DNA of 64,000 nucleotides from an uncultured Clostridium sp. (GTDB lineage: Bacteria; Bacillota; Clostridia; TANB77; CAG-508). The stretch lies in assembly GCA_900552135.1 (NCBI GenBank), contig URYN01000004.1, forward strand, positions 1 through 64,000. Reading direction: 5' to 3'. The position numbers and the translations under genes are program-made. Shown here piece by piece: positions 29,074-38,869 of the stretch (position 1 is its first letter; the number at the start of each line of letters is the position of its first letter). Under the pieces are notes generated by a model. That model did not search any database. It had not been told where the DNA came from and saw nothing but the letters and a program-made list of their open reading frames with translations.

Positions 29074-29740
29074 CTATTACTACTTCTTCCTTTAAATTAA
29101 TTATAATTTTGTTTACATATCTCTGCATCCATGGCTCACTAAACTTAACACTTTCTAATGCATTAATACTATCTTCACTTTTCCAATTTTCAAATGCTTC
29201 TATTGCCTTTTGTTGCACATCCATACTTTTATGAGAAAAACATGCAATTGCCATTGTTTGTCCATAAGGTTTTACTTTTTCATAATCAATTTCTGCAAGT
29301 GAGTTTAATATTTTTACAATAAAATCTTCATTTTGAAAATTGTTATAGAATATTTTCAAAATTGCTTTAAGCACGCGTTCATCATTTATATTTTCTATAA
29401 TAAATTCATCAAAGTCTGATAGCCTTCCCCATTCTACACTGCTGTTACTCAATAAAATAAGTATTTTATTTTCTAATTCAACATCAGCCTCATTTTCATT
29501 TATTATGGAATCATCTGAATTTGATTCATTTTTTATTAAAAAATTTTTATTCTCTAAATTCTGAGAACTATACATACTATATATCTTCTTCATATAATTA
29601 GTATATTCAATAATATCTTTTTTTATTATATTTTTTATTAATTCCTGATTTATTTTGTTGGTATAATACTCATCTCCATTAAAAATATTATAAATATTTG
29701 TATTATTATTTTTATATAATTTTTTCTTTTCAATTTTCAT
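29066..29740 (-). CDS. Hypothetical protein with a HEAT-like C-terminus
   Basis: A 224 aa acidic helical protein. The C-terminal half reads like HEAT or armadillo-type helix pairs (VLKAILKIFYNNFQNEDFIVKILNSLAEI, then TMAIACFSHKSMDVQQKAIEAFENW), often used for protein binding. Immunity proteins of polymorphic toxins can look like this, but no toxin is in the operon. Overlaps both neighbouring genes. Confidence 0.55.
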   Translation of the reverse strand: MKIEKKKLYKNNNTNIYNIFNGDEYYTNKINQELIKNIIKKDIIEYTNYMKKIYSMYSSQNLENKNFLIKNESNSDDSIINENEADVELENKILILLSNSSVEWGRLSDFDEFIIENINDERVLKAILKIFYNNFQNEDFIVKILNSLAEIDYEKVKPYGQTMAIACFSHKSMDVQQKAIEAFENWKSEDSINALESVKFSEPWMQRYVNKIIINLKEEVVIDA

Positions 29741-30479
29741 TCTCTACCAACTCCTGTATATTAGAGTATATCGTTTTATTATATCCAATAGCCACATTGA
29801 AGAATTTACTTATATTGGTTGTATCAAATCTATAACTTTTTATTTCCGGTGTTGTATTAATATCCATCTGTAAGATGATTCCATTACATTCAACGCTCTT
29901 ATCATCAATTACAACCTGGGCTTTTTTTACCTTATTAATATTTGCGCCAACATTTATAGTCTCATTATCAAAATCTTCGCAAATAACTTGAGACATAATT
30001 CTTTCATTCCATTCATCAGAACCATTTTCATTATAAAAATTCAATAACTTTTCTTTTTTATTGTACTTGGATGTTAAAATTTTAGATTCATCATCTCCAA
30101 GCACATACATTGTATTCAGTGCTAATCTGTTACCACTTTTACTGTAATTTTCAAGGAGTTTTGTAATCATATCTATTGCTTCAATTGATAATGTTTCTAA
30201 ATTCATATCTTTATATTTTCCTTTTTCCTTACAAGCTATTGATAGATCAAGTCTGCTATTTCCAATATTAATATTCCATCCATCTTCATTTGTGAGCGAT
30301 ATTCTATTATTTATTTAGGAAGGAATTATATCTAATGGATTTTCTTGAAAAACTGAAGGAACAAAATTTTTATCTTCATATAAAGACAATAAATTAATAA
30401 TTGTTTTTGAATTGTTAGGTGATATGTCCGAAAATTCTCCAAAAACTGTAAATTGATAATTTAACTTTTTATTCTCCAT
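29730..30479 (-). pseudogene. Hypothetical gene split by an in-frame stop
   Basis: The frame opened by the ATG at 30479 (MENKKLNYQFTVFGEFSDIS) runs 54 codons to a TAA at 30315-30317, then stays open for 194 more codons in the same frame to 29730. An internal ATG at 30206 could start a 158 aa product, but its purine site is 13 bases away. Sequence before and after the stop reads as one protein (…ENPLDIIPS*INNRISLTNEDGWNI…). The stop is TCC TAA ATA, not a CGG site, so this is an ordinary nonsense lesion or an unusual readthrough. Confidence 0.6.
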
Positions 30480-30627
30480 TTTTTTCTCTATTTTTTTTAT
30501 TAACTAACAATATTATATGTTCTCTCTTTATTCTTGTCAACATAAATCGTTCGACAAATTCTGACACATACTTTAAATACCTAGAATCAATCTCATACAT
30601 ACTAAATTTTGCATCTTTTATCTTCAC
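30469..30627 (-). CDS. Small first gene of the unknown operon
   Basis: A 52 aa ORF beginning with GTG after AGAGGTG (5-base spacing): MKIKDAKFSMYEIDSRYLKY... The stop overlaps the ATG of the next gene by 11 bases. Tight coupling and the good ribosome site argue that it is real. Function unknown. Confidence 0.5.
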   Translation of the reverse strand: MKIKDAKFSMYEIDSRYLKYVSEFVERFMLTRIKREHIILLVNKKNREKNGE

Positions 30628-30645
30628 ATTTCACCTCTTTTCGCA

Positions 30646-30695
30646 CAAAAATAGAGATTACAATTAGTAGTTAATACTAGTTATAATCCCTATTT
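30646..30695 (-). terminator. Terminator of the rhamnose/polysaccharide operon
   Basis: On the minus strand, AAATAGGGATTA pairs with the near-complement TAATCTCTATTT, followed by T. The preceding 110 bases after the rfbB stop contain a stop-riddled stretch (…PDLEEIKD*QAPAVQEN) that may be remnant coding sequence. Confidence 0.7.
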
Positions 30696-30806
30696 CATTC
30701 TTAATTCTCCTGTACAGCCGGAGCTTGCTAATCTTTAATTTCCTCTAAATCTGGAACTTACTCATCTTTCACTGTTTTGGTTGTTTGCTCAATAATCTTA
30801 TTTCTC

Positions 30807-31778
30807 TCATTTTGCAAGGTATTCTGGATGTTCAACATACCAATCTATTGTTTTTACAATTCCATCTTCAAACTTTGTTTTAGGAAGCCAGCCTAATTCG
30901 TTATGAATTTTAGTTGGATCTATTCCATATCTATAATCATGTCCTTTTCTATCTGCCACATGAGTAATTAATGTTTCTGGTTTGTTTAATCTTTTTAGTA
31001 TAAGTTTAACAATGTCTATATTTCTTCTTTCATTGTGTCCACCAATACAATATCTTTCGCCTTTTCTTCCATTATGTAGAACTTCATCTATTGCTTCACA
31101 GTGATCCTCTACAAATAACCAATCTCTTATGTTATTTCCTTCTCCGTATACAGGTAATGGTTCGTCTTTTAACGCTAAGCTAATCATGTGTGGTATTAAT
31201 TTTTCATGATGTTGGTATGGTCCATAATTGTTTGAACAATTTGTTACACTTACATTCATTTTAAATGTCTCTGCATAAGCAAATGCAATTAAATCTGAAC
31301 TTGCCTTTGATGCTGAATAAGGTGAATTGGGTTTTATTGGTGATGTTTCTGTGAAGTATCCTGTTTCTCCTAAGCTTCCAAATACTTCATCTGTTGATAC
31401 ATGAACAAATTTATTTTGACTACCTTCACCCCAATATTGTTTTGCAGCTTCAAGTAATGTATGAGTTCCTAATACATTTGTTTGAGTAAATATAAATGGA
31501 GTTTTTATACTGTTATCAACATGAGATTCTGCAGCAAAATGTACAATTCCATCTATATTATATTTTTTGTAAGTTTCCATTACTTTGTCAAAGTCACATA
31601 TATCACCTTGTACAAATGTAATTTTGTCTTTTACACTATCTAGATTATGAATATTTCCAGCATAAGTTAGTTTATCATAAACTATATAGTTATATTTATC
31701 TCCATATTTTTTTACCATTAATTCTACAAAATTTGCTCCTATAAAACCAGCAGCACCAGTAATCATTATATTTTTCAT
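30807..31778 (-). CDS. rfbB: dTDP-glucose 4,6-dehydratase
   Basis: Second step of dTDP-L-rhamnose synthesis. An extended short-chain dehydrogenase fold: MITGAAGFIGANF binds NAD, VSTDEVFGSLGE holds the catalytic Asp-Glu pair, and YSASKASSD is the YxxxK motif. The product, 323 aa, is normal. It is the last gene of the leftward operon rfbD-rfbA-rfbC-rfbB. Confidence 0.96.
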   Translation of the reverse strand: MKNIMITGAAGFIGANFVELMVKKYGDKYNYIVYDKLTYAGNIHNLDSVKDKITFVQGDICDFDKVMETYKKYNIDGIVHFAAESHVDNSIKTPFIFTQTNVLGTHTLLEAAKQYWGEGSQNKFVHVSTDEVFGSLGETGYFTETSPIKPNSPYSASKASSDLIAFAYAETFKMNVSVTNCSNNYGPYQHHEKLIPHMISLALKDEPLPVYGEGNNIRDWLFVEDHCEAIDEVLHNGRKGERYCIGGHNERRNIDIVKLILKRLNKPETLITHVADRKGHDYRYGIDPTKIHNELGWLPKTKFEDGIVKTIDWYVEHPEYLAK

Positions 31779-31875
31779 TTCTAATCTCCTTTTTCCTTTA
31801 AGTAGAATTCTAAGCCTCCAAAGTTACAATCACTCTTCGACTTTATTCATTCTTCTTTCAAAGTTTTTCAAAAAA

Positions 31876-32466
31876 TTATTTAACTCTGTATTCTTCAAAT
31901 AAATTTGTATTTTTAAGTTCTTTTAATGTTGGCCATTTACCATCTTTTTCAGATGTTAAGTATTGTTCAGGAGTTACACCATTTACCTCAGGCCACTCTA
32001 TATTTACATCTTTATCATTCCATTGTAATCCACCCTCAGATTCATGGTCATATATATTGTCAACTTTGTAGCAAAACTCTGCTACATCTGATAATACTAA
32101 GAATCCATGTGCAAATCCTCTTGGAATGTAGAACATTTTCTTGTTTTCTTCTGAAAGAATTACTCCTTCCCATTTTCCATAAGTCTTACTTCCTGGTCTT
32201 AGGTCAACGGCTACATCAAAAACTTCACCTTTAATACATCTTACTATTTTGGCTTGAGAATGATTTTTTTGAAAATGTAATCCCCTTAGCACACCTTTTT
32301 TTGAACGAGATTGATTATCTTGAACAAAATCTCCTGTTATGCCAATTTCTTCGAAATCGTTCTTTTCATAAGTTTCCATGAAATATCCTCTTTCGTCTCC
32401 AAAAACAGTAGGTTCAATTACATATACACCATCTATCGATGTTTCACATTTTTTAAACTTTCCCAT
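31876..32466 (-). CDS. rfbC: dTDP-4-dehydrorhamnose 3,5-epimerase
   Basis: Third step of dTDP-rhamnose synthesis. A cupin-fold epimerase: FGDERGYFMETY, QDNQSRSKKGVLRGLHFQ (with the catalytic His), DLRPGSKTYGKWEGVILS and IPRGFAHGFLVLSD. 196 aa, normal. Lies between rfbA and rfbB. Confidence 0.96.
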   Translation of the reverse strand: MGKFKKCETSIDGVYVIEPTVFGDERGYFMETYEKNDFEEIGITGDFVQDNQSRSKKGVLRGLHFQKNHSQAKIVRCIKGEVFDVAVDLRPGSKTYGKWEGVILSEENKKMFYIPRGFAHGFLVLSDVAEFCYKVDNIYDHESEGGLQWNDKDVNIEWPEVNGVTPEQYLTSEKDGKWPTLKELKNTNLFEEYRVK

Positions 32467-32541
32467 TATCTATTTCCTTCCTTTTTCTTACATCTATTTT
32501 GCATCCAGCACAATTATAAAATTAATAGTAACTTATCTGCA

Positions 32542-33420
32542 TTAGTTATTTTCTACTAAATCCATTAAGAATCTTCCATAATCACTTTTTAATAGTGGTT
32601 CTGCAAGTTTTTTTAATTCATCGCTAGTTATCCATCCGTTTTCAAACGCAATTTCTTCTGGACAACATATTTGCATACCTTGTCTTTTTTCTATTGTTTG
32701 AACAAAGCTTGCTGTCTCGATTAAAGCATCATGTGTTCCAGTATCAAACCAAGCCATTCCTCTTCCTAGTTTTTCAACTTTTAACTTTCCTCTATTCATA
32801 TATTCTTCGTTTACAGATGTAATTTCCAGTTCTCCTCTTGCAGAAGGTTTAACATTTTTTGCAATTTCAACTACATCATTTGTGTAGAAGTATAAACCTG
32901 GTACAGCATAGTTTGATTTTGGTTCCGATGGTTTTTCTTCTATTGATACAGCATTTCCATTTTCGTCAATTTCAACAACACCGTATCTTCTTGGGTCTTT
33001 TACTTTATATCCAAAAATCGTAGCTTCATTTTCTCTGTCATTAGCACATTTTAACACATCGTTTAAATCTCCGCCATAGAACATGTTATCTCCTAAAATT
33101 AATGAAACATTAGAATCTCCAATAAAGTTTTCACCTATTATAAAAGCTTCTGCAAGTCCATTTGGTTTTTCTTGTATTTGATATTCAATATGCATTCCCC
33201 ATTTTTTTCCGTCTCCAAGTAACTCCCTAAATGTTTCATTGTCTCTTGGTGTTGTTATTATTAGTACTTCCCTTATTCCAGCAGCCATCAATACATATAA
33301 TGGATAATAAATCATTGGTTTATCATATACTGGCATTATTTGTTTTGAAATTGCTTTTGTTAATGGATAAAGTCTTGTTCCGCTTCCACCTGCTAATATT
33401 ATACCTTTTCTATTCTTCAT
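32542..33420 (-). CDS. rfbA: Glucose-1-phosphate thymidylyltransferase
   Basis: First step of dTDP-rhamnose synthesis: dTTP plus glucose-1-P to dTDP-glucose. The nucleotide loop [17 protein letters not shown], then [20 protein letters not shown] and [12 protein letters not shown] are all present. 292 aa, normal. Confidence 0.96.
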   Translation of the reverse strand: MKNRKGIILAGGSGTRLYPLTKAISKQIMPVYDKPMIYYPLYVLMAAGIREVLIITTPRDNETFRELLGDGKKWGMHIEYQIQEKPNGLAEAFIIGENFIGDSNVSLILGDNMFYGGDLNDVLKCANDRENEATIFGYKVKDPRRYGVVEIDENGNAVSIEEKPSEPKSNYAVPGLYFYTNDVVEIAKNVKPSARGELEITSVNEEYMNRGKLKVEKLGRGMAWFDTGTHDALIETASFVQTIEKRQGMQICCPEEIAFENGWITSDELKKLAEPLLKSDYGRFLMDLVENN

Positions 33421-33438
33421 AATTTTCCCCTCTTACTA

Positions 33439-34290
33439 TTAATTATTCTTTTCATGTTCTGTCTTTAAGTATCTCTTTAATGCATCTTCATAAGTTGGTA
33501 CTTCTATTCCATATTTTAATAGCTTGTCTTTAGACATTTGAGAATTCTTAGGTCTTTTAGCTGCACTCTTAAATTCCTCACTAGTTACTGGTGTAACTTT
33601 GCATTTTATTCCTTCTAACTCATAAATCATTTTAGTAAAGTCAAACCAAGTTGTATAACCTATATTTGTTGAATTATATATTCCAAAAGGAATTCTCTTT
33701 TCTATTGCTTGATGAATTATGGAAGCAAGGTCTACCGCATAGGTTGGACTTCCATGTTGGTCATTTACAACTTTTACTTCATCATGTTCTTTTGAAAGAT
33801 TAATCATAGTTCTTACAAAGTTGTGTCCTTCTCCATAAAGCCATGCAGTTCTGAATATATAGAATTTCTTACAATTTTCTTCTATGAATTTTTCACCTGC
33901 GAGTTTTGTTGTTCCATACACAGCTTGAGGATGCTTTTCATCGTCTTCACTATAATCTTCTGAAACATCTTTTTCTCCACCAAATACATAATCTGTGCTT
34001 ATATGAACTAATACTGCATCATTTTCTTGTGCAGCAATTGCTAAATTCTTAGGGCCAATTGCATTTATTTTATATACAAGTTCCTCATTTTCTTCAGCTT
34101 TGTCAACAGCTGTATAAGCTGCACAATTAATTATATAATCTGGCTTTACTTCCTTAGCATACTCCTTTACAGCCTCTAAATTAGTGATATCTAAGTCTGC
34201 AACATCCGTGCAGATTAGTTCGTTTTCTTTCAATTCTTCTCTTACTGCTTTTGCAAGCATTCCATTAGCACCTGTAATTAAAATTTTCAT
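33439..34290 (-). CDS. rfbD: dTDP-4-dehydrorhamnose reductase
   Basis: Final step of dTDP-L-rhamnose synthesis. The NADPH loop is ITGANGMLAKAV, followed by STDYVFGG and the YGTTKLAGE catalytic YxxxK. I start at the ATG at 34290 because GGGAGGAAG lies 7 bases before it; seven further codons upstream are open but overlap this site. 283 aa. Confidence 0.95.
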   Translation of the reverse strand: MKILITGANGMLAKAVREELKENELICTDVADLDITNLEAVKEYAKEVKPDYIINCAAYTAVDKAEENEELVYKINAIGPKNLAIAAQENDAVLVHISTDYVFGGEKDVSEDYSEDDEKHPQAVYGTTKLAGEKFIEENCKKFYIFRTAWLYGEGHNFVRTMINLSKEHDEVKVVNDQHGSPTYAVDLASIIHQAIEKRIPFGIYNSTNIGYTTWFDFTKMIYELEGIKCKVTPVTSEEFKSAAKRPKNSQMSKDKLLKYGIEVPTYEDALKRYLKTEHEKNN

Positions 34291-34316
34291 TTTGTTACTT
34301 CCTCCCAACACAAATT

Positions 34317-35756
34317 TTATTCTTTTATTCTTTTCTTTAAAAATTTATTTTTTAATTCAATTATCATTTCATCTTTTATAGTTAATAGAGCTACAAAATA
34401 TACTATCACTCCAAAAGTCACCTGAACTAGAATTGTTATAATGCCTGAATGAATTAATACTTTTGGAATTTGAACAATAATAAACATTATCAGAGCAGAA
34501 ACAATATAATTTCTACTTAATATCAGGATTTCTTTAATTTCAAATTCTTTTCTAACAAAATAAAATTCCATTGCGGTAACAGAAAACTCTGCAACTACAG
34601 TAGCAATTACAGCTCCCAATGACTGTAGTTTTGGAATCATTAATGAATTTAAAATAACATTCACAATTGCCCCACACACTACACATATTGTAAATTTTCC
34701 CTGTTGCTTAGTAGATAATAGATATTGTGATCCTAAAATATTGCCTAAGCCTATAAATAAAATTATCCAACTCATTATTTTCATCAATAATTTTACTGTT
34801 TCATAGCCCTCACCTAAAAATAGAGGTACAAAGTTATCAGCAGTTGCGATTATTCCAAATATTAATGGAAAAGCTAGCATATACACAAACCTAAAAGTTT
34901 TGTTCATATACTTCTTAATTTGTAAAGTATCTCCTTCAATATAGCATTTAGAAATTCTAGGAACCATAACGGTACCTAAAGAAGTAATTATAGTCAGTAA
35001 CATCTTTACAATTTTTTGAGTTTGCTCATAATAACCAACCTCAGACATATTATTAGTAATTGCTCCTATCATTGTTTTGTCTAAAACTGTATATATTTGT
35101 ATAGCAATCTGTGGAATAAAAAAGGTTATAGCCGGTTTTAACTGTCTTGAAAATCTAATCTCCTTAAATTCAACTTTTGTAATATATTTTTTTAATCCAA
35201 TCCATAGAGAAACATTTCCAAGTAAATTAGTTAAAGTATATATTATTAGATATTTACTAGTATCATTTTCATTTTTTATAAACAAAAATATAGATATAAC
35301 ACTGATTATTTTTATAACAATGTTTCTTACGGCCGTTTTTTTAAAATTTTCTATGCCCTGAAAAAACCAACTTATATCAAAACATGTAGATAGCATTTCC
35401 AATAATAATATTCTAAAATAAATATCGTATTGTCCAGTTCTGCAATATAATAGATAAAATACTATCATAGCAATCGGCATTGTAATACAGCGTAATATAA
35501 GTATTTCGTAAAATACTATACTTCTTTTTTTTGTATCATCTTGCACATATGCAACTTCACGTTGCCCATATATTGCAGTTCCAAATGATCCAAACAATAT
35601 AAAATATGTAACTATTGATATAGTGTAACTATAAGTTCCAATTCCGCTAGCCCCCAATGTCCTTGATAAATATGGGGTTGTTATAATTGGCATTATAATA
35701 ATTAAAATTTGATATGCTAAATTATATAAATAATTTTTCATTATAGACTTTTTCAT
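34317..35756 (-). CDS. Polysaccharide flippase (Wzx/MATE-like)
   Basis: An integral membrane protein of 479 aa with about 12-14 helices, beginning with the LYNLAYQILIIIMPIITTPYLSRTLGASGIGTYSYTISI signature of Wzx-type oligosaccharide transporters. It flips lipid-linked repeat units across the membrane for polymerisation. It sits between rfbD and the sugar-modifying genes, as expected for an EPS locus. Confidence 0.92.
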   Translation of the reverse strand: MKKSIMKNYLYNLAYQILIIIMPIITTPYLSRTLGASGIGTYSYTISIVTYFILFGSFGTAIYGQREVAYVQDDTKKRSIVFYEILILRCITMPIAMIVFYLLYCRTGQYDIYFRILLLEMLSTCFDISWFFQGIENFKKTAVRNIVIKIISVISIFLFIKNENDTSKYLIIYTLTNLLGNVSLWIGLKKYITKVEFKEIRFSRQLKPAITFFIPQIAIQIYTVLDKTMIGAITNNMSEVGYYEQTQKIVKMLLTIITSLGTVMVPRISKCYIEGDTLQIKKYMNKTFRFVYMLAFPLIFGIIATADNFVPLFLGEGYETVKLLMKIMSWIILFIGLGNILGSQYLLSTKQQGKFTICVVCGAIVNVILNSLMIPKLQSLGAVIATVVAEFSVTAMEFYFVRKEFEIKEILILSRNYIVSALIMFIIVQIPKVLIHSGIITILVQVTFGVIVYFVALLTIKDEMIIELKNKFLKKRIKE

Positions 35757-35763
35757 TCTCTAA

Positions 35764-36933
35764 TTAATCCTTTTCTAATACTTTGCACTTTATTAAAACT
35801 TTTTTTATTACTCTTTTCATTTTATGTACAACAGTATTATTTCTCGCTTTTACATTATTTTTTACAAGTTTTTCAAAATCTTCTGTGTCAAGTCTTTCGA
35901 AAAATTTTTCCCTGTTTTTAGGTTTTACTACTGATTTTACCATTGAAGGGTTGTATTTAATAACATCATTGATATCTACTTCTTTATATTCAATGCTATT
36001 TTTTATACCATCAAACAGTTCTTGCCCTTTTTTGCTATTTGTCATTACTGCTGATGTTCCCTCTTTCCCATACATACTAGGCATAACTTTTTTTACACCC
36101 CAGAAATCAGCTAATGTAATATCTGATTTTCTTTCTTTTCCTTTAAATTCACATTCATAGCAAGATTTTCTTAATGAAACATCGCCTAAGAAGGCTTTCA
36201 TATATAAGTCTTCAGAATTTATATTTCTGTATTCTTTATTTGAATATTTAATATGCATTTCATATTTATCCCATCCAAGCATTGATTTTTCTCGAAAATT
36301 TATTCCTAATATTTCATCTTGATTGTCAATTTTTTTTCTAAATTCTAGATACTTTTTCCAAACTTTTGGAGATGGAACTCCATGACATATAAAATCTAAG
36401 GTGTATAAATTACTATATTCATTTTTTAGGTAACTTAAAAGCCCCGCCACCTGACATTGGGTTCCAGAGAATAAAACTTTTTTTCCAGATTTTAGTTCTA
36501 CCTCTATATCTTTAAAAATTCCATCCAAATCACTCTGCACATATTTTGAGCCCCTTAATTTTTCTATGTTCTCAATATTATTTACCTTAAAATGTTTAAC
36601 TTTATATTCTTCATCAAAAGCAGCTCCATAAACTACACCATTATCTTCTAAAATCTTGGTTGCTATTACGGAAAAAATTCCTCCTGAGGAGCTTTTCAAT
36701 CTAAGACTATTATCGTTACAAAAGCAAGCATATGCCTTGTTTTCAAATTTTTTTATCTCTTTTTTTGAATTTAGTGGACACACTTTTTCACAGGCCTTAC
36801 AATCTACACATAATTTTTTATCTATATGTGGATATTTAAAACCATCTTTATCATCTTGCATTTTTATAGCATTAAATTTACAAACATTTTCACAAGCTGT
36901 ACAGCCAGTACATTTATCATTATATTTTATCAT
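35764..36933 (-). CDS. F420H2 dehydrogenase beta-subunit-like ferredoxin protein of the EPS locus
   Basis: Two [4Fe-4S] ferredoxin motifs open the protein (CTGCTACENVCKF and CVDCKACEKVCPL), followed by a coenzyme F420 hydrogenase/dehydrogenase beta-subunit domain (FSGTQCQVAGLLSYL, DFICHGVPSPKVWKKYLEF, CYECEFKGKERKSDITLADFWG). Proteins of this build recur in polysaccharide loci beside pyruvyl transferases, as here (37796). They probably reduce or modify a sugar, but the chemistry is unproven. 389 aa. Confidence 0.85.
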   Translation of the reverse strand: MIKYNDKCTGCTACENVCKFNAIKMQDDKDGFKYPHIDKKLCVDCKACEKVCPLNSKKEIKKFENKAYACFCNDNSLRLKSSSGGIFSVIATKILEDNGVVYGAAFDEEYKVKHFKVNNIENIEKLRGSKYVQSDLDGIFKDIEVELKSGKKVLFSGTQCQVAGLLSYLKNEYSNLYTLDFICHGVPSPKVWKKYLEFRKKIDNQDEILGINFREKSMLGWDKYEMHIKYSNKEYRNINSEDLYMKAFLGDVSLRKSCYECEFKGKERKSDITLADFWGVKKVMPSMYGKEGTSAVMTNSKKGQELFDGIKNSIEYKEVDINDVIKYNPSMVKSVVKPKNREKFFERLDTEDFEKLVKNNVKARNNTVVHKMKRVIKKVLIKCKVLEKD

Positions 36934-36935
36934 TT

Positions 36936-37793
36936 TTATTTCCCCATAAACAATTTTTTTATAATTAATTTCAATTTTATAATAAAATATTTACAATTTA
37001 TCATCGTTATATATTTCATTTTTTCTGATAGTCTCATACATTTCATTCCTTTTAGTATATTTACTAAAATTTTTCTGTGTTCATTGTACCTATCATATCT
37101 TGCCTTAATTGAATTCTTTATACTATTCGAATGACTATTTTCTCTTACCATATAATTATAGATGATACTATCAATTTCTTTACATTTTTGTTTGTATGTA
37201 ATTGGCAATATTAATTGCCAATTTTGTCCTCCTCTTGATTCATAGATTCTTCTATTTTCAACTCTTTCATCAAAAAAATCTGTTCGAGTCATTATTAATC
37301 CAGGGTAACAATCAATATCTTTGTCAAATAAATATTTTTCGAACATTACATTTTCCACATCATATTCGTCATGTCCATGAAATACCTTTGAAGTATTATT
37401 AACCTCATATATATATCTAACTCTACCTTTTACAATATTATATTCTTTATGTTCCTCTAGAAAACTAACCATTTTTTCTAATGTATCATTCTCCAAATAG
37501 TCATCAGCATCCATCCAATAAAGATATTCTCCTGTAACATATTGCAATCCCAGATTTATAGCACTTGCCTGTCCTTTATTCGTCTGATACTTATATATTA
37601 ACTTAATATTCTCTGTTTCAAAATATTTTGCATATTTCTCTACAATTTTTTTTGTTTCATCAATTGAACCATCATCCACAAATATTAGTTCAAAATTTTT
37701 ATAAGTTTGTCTTAGTAAGTGCATAAAATATCTTTCAAGATACTTTTCCGCATTATATGCCGGAGTTAATATAGATACTCTTCCTTTTTCCAT
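36936..37793 (-). CDS. Family 2 glycosyltransferase
   Basis: A GT-A fold enzyme (285 aa) with SILTPAYNAEKYLERYF, FVDDGSIDETKKIV and the metal-binding WMDADDYLE. It would add one sugar to the lipid-linked repeat unit; donor and linkage are not predictable. Separated by 2 bases from each neighbouring gene. Confidence 0.9.
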   Translation of the reverse strand: MEKGRVSILTPAYNAEKYLERYFMHLLRQTYKNFELIFVDDGSIDETKKIVEKYAKYFETENIKLIYKYQTNKGQASAINLGLQYVTGEYLYWMDADDYLENDTLEKMVSFLEEHKEYNIVKGRVRYIYEVNNTSKVFHGHDEYDVENVMFEKYLFDKDIDCYPGLIMTRTDFFDERVENRRIYESRGGQNWQLILPITYKQKCKEIDSIIYNYMVRENSHSNSIKNSIKARYDRYNEHRKILVNILKGMKCMRLSEKMKYITMINCKYFIIKLKLIIKKLFMGK

Positions 37794-37795
37794 AG

Positions 37796-38869
37796 TTAAT
37801 CCAAAGCATTTTTTATGAAATTTAATGCTTTTTCCCTTTCTATATTTAGTTTTTTATTTACCTCTTCATAGATACCTTCACAATCATTTTCTATTACAGC
37901 TTCAAATTTTCTATTTTGTAATCCCATTTTATTTAATAGTGTATCAATCCTAGAATTCATATTTTTCATTCCTTTTTCGACTCTTTCTATTACATAAAAT
38001 GGTTTATTATACAATATTGAAAATACACATGCATGAAATGAATCAGTAAATACAATCTCAGCATTATGGATTAAATATAAAAACTCAGATGGCCCTGTTT
38101 TATAAAATGGTGACTTCGTATCTAATATATTTATTATTTCATATTCTTTTTCTTTTGCAAAATTCTCTATTATATCTTTCTTTTCTTTTGATATTTCTCC
38201 AAGGAAATAATTCAATATATATTTTTTACCTTTTTCTAACTTTTTTGGTTTTTTCTCTAATTTTTTCCACTCATCTTTTTTTAGTAACATAGTAGGATCA
38301 ACCAATACCTCTATGTCTTCTCTTTTTGTCAATTCTTTTGCTATCGTTTTTCCAGCTTCTTCTCTAACAGATATAGCTTTAAATTTTTTTAATTCTTTTT
38401 CTGCCTTATTTAAATATTCATCATCAAGTACACTTGAACCAAAACTTGCAGAGAATGAAACCTTCTTTTTATTGTCTGCAAATTCTAATAAGTCAAACTC
38501 TGTCATTCTTCTAAACTCTGGATTCCAAACCTGATCACTTCCGCATACAAAATAATCAAATTTTTCATTTAATTTTGCAATATTATATTTGGTAACATAT
38601 TTTTTCGATAGTTTTATATTTTTATTAAATTCGTTAAATCTTACTCTTCTTGTAAAATTTTTAACATATCCTTGGATATATCTCACACAAAATTTAATAA
38701 CTTGCACTATATATTTTGCATTTGTGCAATCTTTATTTAAAAGATAACTATTTTTTAAAGTAGTAGCATCAAAATTTAATTTTCTCATTACTTCTTGTGT
38801 TGCATAATTTTGCAACCTATTTCCATAATTATTGTTATCATAAATTGTAACTATTGCTACCTTTTTCAT
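37796..38869 (-). CDS. Polysaccharide pyruvyl transferase family protein
   Basis: A 357 aa protein with the family opening VAIVTIYDNNNYGNRLQNYA, the motif YFVCGSDQVWNP, and later DSFHACVFSILYNKPFYVI. It likely puts a ketal pyruvate on a repeat-unit sugar, giving the polymer negative charge. The start overlaps the 38866 gene end by 4 bases. Confidence 0.88.
   Translation of the reverse strand: MKKVAIVTIYDNNNYGNRLQNYATQEVMRKLNFDATTLKNSYLLNKDCTNAKYIVQVIKFCVRYIQGYVKNFTRRVRFNEFNKNIKLSKKYVTKYNIAKLNEKFDYFVCGSDQVWNPEFRRMTEFDLLEFADNKKKVSFSASFGSSVLDDEYLNKAEKELKKFKAISVREEAGKTIAKELTKREDIEVLVDPTMLLKKDEWKKLEKKPKKLEKGKKYILNYFLGEISKEKKDIIENFAKEKEYEIINILDTKSPFYKTGPSEFLYLIHNAEIVFTDSFHACVFSILYNKPFYVIERVEKGMKNMNSRIDTLLNKMGLQNRKFEAVIENDCEGIYEEVNKKLNIEREKALNFIKNALD

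Noticed and set aside
29730..30479. Another CGG frameshift in the broken gene at 29730
   Set aside because: The break is a TAA in the same frame; no CGG is involved.
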